Source: Calendula officinalis (Eukaryota > Streptophyta > Magnoliopsida > Asterales > Asteraceae). From it: a stretch of 64,000 nt of DNA. Below are positions 60,378 to 64,000 of this stretch, piece after piece (the first letter of the stretch is position 1; each line of letters opens with the position of its first letter). The position numbers were made by a program, and so were the translations under genes. A model generated the notes under the pieces. It was not told where the DNA came from. It saw only the letters and a program-made list of their open reading frames with translations, and did no database searches. The DNA lies in the NCBI GenBank assembly GCA_963853835.1, contig OY970828.1, forward strand, positions 59,016,861 to 59,080,860, given 5' to 3'.

Positions 60378-60866
60378 TCACGGGAAAGGGTGCTGACAAA
60401 ACTCATTCGTCAATCCACCCTGATCCACCACAAGCTCGTTAAAAGACGTTACACCAAACTCACCATCCAACATCAACAATGGTGAGTTTGTGGAACAAGA
60501 AGCATAATTAGATGTTCTAGATGAGCATCGAGCTAGCCTGGCTCTAGCCACGGCTAGATCATGTTGAAGTTGTAACATCTTATCCTGTAAAGATGCTATT
60601 GCACCAATGCAACCATATACCGGGTCTTTGAGCCGTTCTTCGGCCTCAAACACTAGTGAATTGACCGCATCTTGTCTTTGTGGTTCGGGTACCTCGTTTA
60701 GGATCTTGGTTACATTGCTAGCACCAAAGACTTTGTGAACCTTGGCGAACTTTTTGGGCTCATCGGCTCGGAAATAAGGTGCAAATAGGCAATGAGGGGC
60801 GCACCTTCTTTTCATGAACTTGCAAGCTGCACAAGAAGAGCTTGAACGTGGCTCTTGGCTTCTCAT
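60378..60866 (-). CDS. LOB-domain (LBD) transcription factor, class I
   Basis: Intronless, 162 residues from the first ATG (60866-60864); the frame is open a little further upstream but has no earlier ATG. Plant-specific DNA-binding regulators of organ boundaries, vasculature and root development. The zinc motif C-x2-C-x6-C-x3-C is complete at C12, C15, C22 and C26 (CAACKFMKRRCAPHC). The GAS block follows (FAKVHKVFGASNVTKILNEV), then the DPVYGC motif and the leucine-zipper-like coil (LQDKMLQLQHDLAVARARL), which makes it class I. The short acidic C-terminal tail has no known motif. The MRSQEPRSSSSCAACK start is close to the LBD20/LBD21 type as I recall it, so no symbol is given. It appears functional. 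Confidence 0.94.
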   Translation of the reverse strand: MRSQEPRSSSSCAACKFMKRRCAPHCLFAPYFRADEPKKFAKVHKVFGASNVTKILNEVPEPQRQDAVNSLVFEAEERLKDPVYGCIGAIASLQDKMLQLQHDLAVARARLARCSSRTSNYASCSTNSPLLMLDGEFGVTSFNELVVDQGGLTNEFCQHPFP

Positions 60867-60905
60867 CGGTTGTCTTTTTTTAAGTTTCCTTTTTCTTTGC
60901 AAAAT

Positions 60906-60914
60906 GTATATATA
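60906..60914 (-). promoter_or_regulatory. TATA box of the LBD gene
   Basis: CTATATATA on the minus strand about 40 bases before the ATG. If used, the leader would be very short, about 10 bases or less, so the real start site may be elsewhere. Confidence 0.4.
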
Positions 60915-62936
60915 GCGTTTGATGTGGGGGGATTTGGTTAGTGAATACTCTCTACCTAATAATTATTTAGTGTTGCTTTAGCGAGTCATCGATTTTTTAC
61001 TAGTTTTTTTTAATTTTATTTTAAAATAAAATATAGTATTTGGAATCACCAACTTTTTGAAATTAGTCCCTTTGTATCAAAATTATTGTTCACTTAAATA
61101 TGATTAGTCAATTAACAATAAATATTTGCTATATATTATGTTATTCAATTTAGTAACACATCGTTTAGTTGTTGGCTTGGCTATGTCACATTTCCTTTCC
61201 ACAACCTATGTTGGTTCAAGATCCACCGGTGACTTTTTTTGATATTTCAAAAAATCTTAGTCAATATTAAAACTATGAACTTTTTTTACTAATATTAAGT
61301 GGGGTTTTTTTCTCTACCAATTTAGTTAGATTAAATATTAATATATTTTCCTGGCCATGTTTTTATTTAGTGGGTTCCAAATATTTTTGTACACGGAAAA
61401 GAAATATTTGGTTGTCAAGTAAACATAATAGTATGTATTTTTTGTATAGAAATCAAAACTGATATGATTGAAATACAAATTTACTCTTTGCTTCAAAAAA
61501 TTAAATGTAATATCCGGGGCAGGCCGGTAAAACATTCCTTCTTTAATACAATTTAGATTATTATATATTGAAGTATATACTTAGAGTTTGTGGGTTGAAT
61601 ACAATAAATTTAGGTTACCCGAGATGACGAGTTTTTGACTTAGATGTACACGCAAGAATATCTTTGTGACCGTTTCCAACTCTTCTTTGGTCACTCCAAG
61701 ATTTGTGTTTTGCGTCCATGACCTCTTGCAAGTAGACAGAGCACTTAATACTACACCTTGGTGGTGGTTAAAACCTAGTACTATATCTTCTTACTATTCT
61801 TCTTAATTGACACTTGATTAGAAAACTCATACATCACATCTTAATCACTTATCATTCACTTTATCTTCCACTTTAGAGTTAAATCGTACAAGTTTAATGA
61901 AAAATTGACCAAATCTACCTATAAAAGTCTACACATCACGACATATTATTATAATTGATGTTTTAGAGCATTACGTAAATGATGAGGTTAGAGGGGGGAC
62001 ATATGATGGTTCATCGAGTGGATGAGACAATTGTGGCCTCATAAGATTAGATGGGTCATGAAAATAAAAGCAGATTCACATTGAGATCGTGATTTTTGAA
62101 TTGATTGGAAAAAGAGTTTTGCACAACCAAATAAGAAACACTCAATACACAAGTAAAGTTAAATACATCCACAACAAGTAAGCCTATAATGCCTACATTT
62201 ACTTGATGGACCCAACAATACCACTACCATCTTCTCACATTTTCTTTAAAAAAATAAATGGGAGATGATTTCTATACAATGAAAATATTATACACACCAT
62301 AATTATTATTTAACAATTTTTTCATAGTTTGTTTTAAATATTTTACATGATGGTGAATTAAGTAGTTTATATGGTGTATAAACCACCTTTCAAAATAATT
62401 ATTTAACTGGAACTCTAGACAATTAGGAATAGTATAAAGGTTACAAAAATATTGCATAGTCAATTTTCATGCATTCATTAATATGTGAGCTAAAAGTTGG
62501 GTGCTTCGTAAAAGTAGTTATTAGTTGTGGGAATTGATTATTTTGTCACCAGTAAACAAAGAAATCTCATGTTAATAATAAGTAAATATTTTCTAAACAC
62601 AATATGACAAATTGAGATTCGTTGTAATTATTATATGTACACGGTAGCAAATACCTTGTTTCTTCTCTAAGCTCCAATTTTGCATGAAAATTATTATATG
62701 AAATCGAATTGATATAATTCAATTTGGTCCAATCCAATTCTGATCGATTCTTGATTTAATTTGCAAAGACCTTATTATTATGCCACAAGAATCTTTAATA
62801 AGTAAATAGGACAGTTTTTATATGTTGAAATGTTATAAAAGAAAAAAGAACTCACATTTATTTTAATCATTATCTTGGTCGCATGTGTTTTTGTAGAATT
62901 AAATTCATGAATCGAGACATATAACTACTTGTATGT
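60915..62936. other. Upstream region of the LBD gene, no gene seen
   Basis: AT-rich. Nothing recognisable; the short ORFs here have no domain and no coding bias that I can see. Confidence 0.4.
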
Positions 62937-62950
62937 AATTACAAATAGTG

Positions 62951-63139
62951 AGTTCGAATCTCTTTGGGAGCGTTGTATTTGCGTAATTTAACTAATACCT
63001 CATACGGGCACATATGAGGAATTTTCCTTGGAAATCCCTTTGGGGGCTGGGTTTGCCCGCTTATGCGGAGCTCGAACTCGGGGTGCTCGCTGAAAAATTT
63101 CGAGTAGGCTTCCGTTATTTCATTTGCCGTTTCCAAAAA
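62951..63139 (+). mobile_element. SINE-like insertion (189 bp) with 14-bp target duplication
   Basis: Flanked by exact AATTACAAATAGTG (62937-62950 and 63140-63153) and ends in CCAAAAAA. Starts AGTTCGAATCTC, which fits the tRNA-type box B (GTTCGAATC at 62952-62960). A second GCTCGAACTCGGGG stretch lies at about 63069-63082. Box A is absent, so it is probably 5'-truncated. Confidence 0.72.
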
Positions 63140-63153
63140 AATTACAAATAGTG

Positions 63154-63610
63154 TGAATCACGAAAATGGTACTTTGATTTATGCACAATATGTGGATGAG
63201 GACATTTCAATACATATTTTTTGTGTTTGTAACTTTGTAACCCTTATGCCTAATTGTTTGTCATTATCAAATCAAATCAGAAGTATAGTGGATTTTCAAC
63301 TTTATAAAACATCTACTACCTCATTAACCGAAAATAGAAAGTGGAGTGCCCTTTCAGCTCTTTCAAAATACGAGTAATATTTTTTTTTAAACAAAACCAA
63401 AGATGGTAATGACTAATCATATTTGAGAATGGTTATGACAACGATTAAGTTGTGTATAGGCAATCCAGATGGAAAAACATTTATGTACTATTATGTTAAT
63501 TATAATTTTTATGTAATTTACTCGTATATGTCAATTTGAGGTCCACTTTATTGTTGAAATTTGCAAAAGAGGTTTGATTTGGTATTAAGAGTTGCGTTTA
63601 AGGAGATACA
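63154..63610. other. Intergenic sequence
   Basis: AT-rich, no gene recognised. Confidence 0.4.
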
Positions 63611-64000
63611 TTATTTTTACGAAATCCCAAAGAACAAATCTCATCCATTGATAAATAAGATCTAATGGTCAAGATTAATCACATATTTTATATTTTGAGG
63701 GTATTTTGGTCATTTTTTTAAAAATAAAAATATTTTTTTATTTTTTATTTTAGAATGTTTATTTTTTTTTATTATGAAGGGGTATTTTGGTCATTTTCTT
63801 AAACTAAATTTCGATTTTTGTTTTATTTTTTATTTTAATTTTTATTTATTTATTTTTTTCATTAAAAATAATATTTATTTAATAATTACGTGTATAACTT
63901 AATCACATGTGATTTTAGTGTAAAATCACATGTGATTATATATTTATTCACATTTGATGTTTTAGTTCAATCACATGTGATTCACTATGCAATCACATTA
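63611..64000. repeat. MITE related to the clathrin intron 22 element, cut by the window end
   Basis: Shares gacaaatctca/gaacaaatctcat..., GATTAATCACATATTTTATA, GGGTATTTTGGTCATTT and the AATCACATGTGATT words with 46880-47318. Only the left part lies in the window. Confidence 0.7.

Noticed and set aside
62939..63136. 65-codon minus-strand ORF
   Set aside because: It lies entirely inside the SINE-like insertion.
63895..64000. Regular AATCACATGTGATT palindromes that might suggest a CRISPR-like or operator array
   Set aside because: Spacing is irregular, spacers are AT-rich debris, and the same words occur in the MITE of clathrin intron 22; the genome is a plant's.

Overview
This is a nuclear segment of a eudicot plant genome, probably an asterid, although the species cannot be fixed from sequence. 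It is AT-rich, its genes are split by many short introns with plain GT-AG borders, and the space between genes is filled with nested LTR retrotransposons and MITEs, including CTCCCTCCGTCC-ended Stowaway-type copies. Four host genes look intact: a plastid omega-3 fatty acid desaturase (minus strand, 14.46-16.42 kb, 8 exons), a 2-oxoglutarate dioxygenase-fold protein that has lost its catalytic residues (plus, 32.87-35.70 kb, 2 exons), a clathrin heavy chain (plus, 41.3-51.2 kb, 27 exons, 1700 residues) and a LOB-domain transcription factor (minus, 60.4-60.9 kb). A decayed remnant of a tomosyn/Lgl-like gene lies at 17.6-19.1 kb.

Layout. 1-7.5 kb: the 3' two thirds of a broken Ty3/gypsy element of the Tat type (dual RNase H, integrase, an antisense ORF with the putative gypsy-type transposon domain, a GC-rich minisatellite and the 3' LTR). 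7.5-14.4 kb: gene-free, with MITEs. 14.4-19.2 kb: the desaturase and the tomosyn remnant. 20.8-29.0 kb: an internally deleted Ty1/copia element flanked by a CTAAT duplication. Its 3' part was hit by a MITE, which was in turn hit by a Stowaway-type MITE and by a 3.4-kb LTR-like unit with its own TGATA duplication. 29.6-31.3 kb: a hAT-type MITE inside a hAT-type MITE, both with exact 8-bp target duplications, in one arm of a tandem duplication whose other arm keeps the empty site.

32.5-41.0 kb: the dioxygenase-like gene with a MITE just upstream and several in its intron, a 1.1-kb LTR-like repeat, a second copy of the Harbinger-type MITE seen at 8 kb (with a different nested insertion), and a fold-back element carrying about 0.5 kb of GGTGGC-type repeats. 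41-51 kb: the clathrin gene, three of whose introns hold fold-back MITEs. 53.7-58.3 kb: a complete Ty1/copia element with identical 153-bp LTRs, an open 1419-codon polyprotein and a TTAAA target duplication. 58.6-59.3 kb: a Mutator-type MITE containing a Stowaway-type MITE. 60.4-64 kb: the LBD gene, a SINE-like insertion and a truncated MITE.

The host genes do not form a pathway; they are independent single genes. The clearest story is the layered record of insertions, because target duplications and empty sites allow their relative order to be read directly. The least expected host feature is the dioxygenase-like protein lacking the iron and 2-oxoglutarate ligands. All exon borders were placed by eye from splice signals and reading frame.
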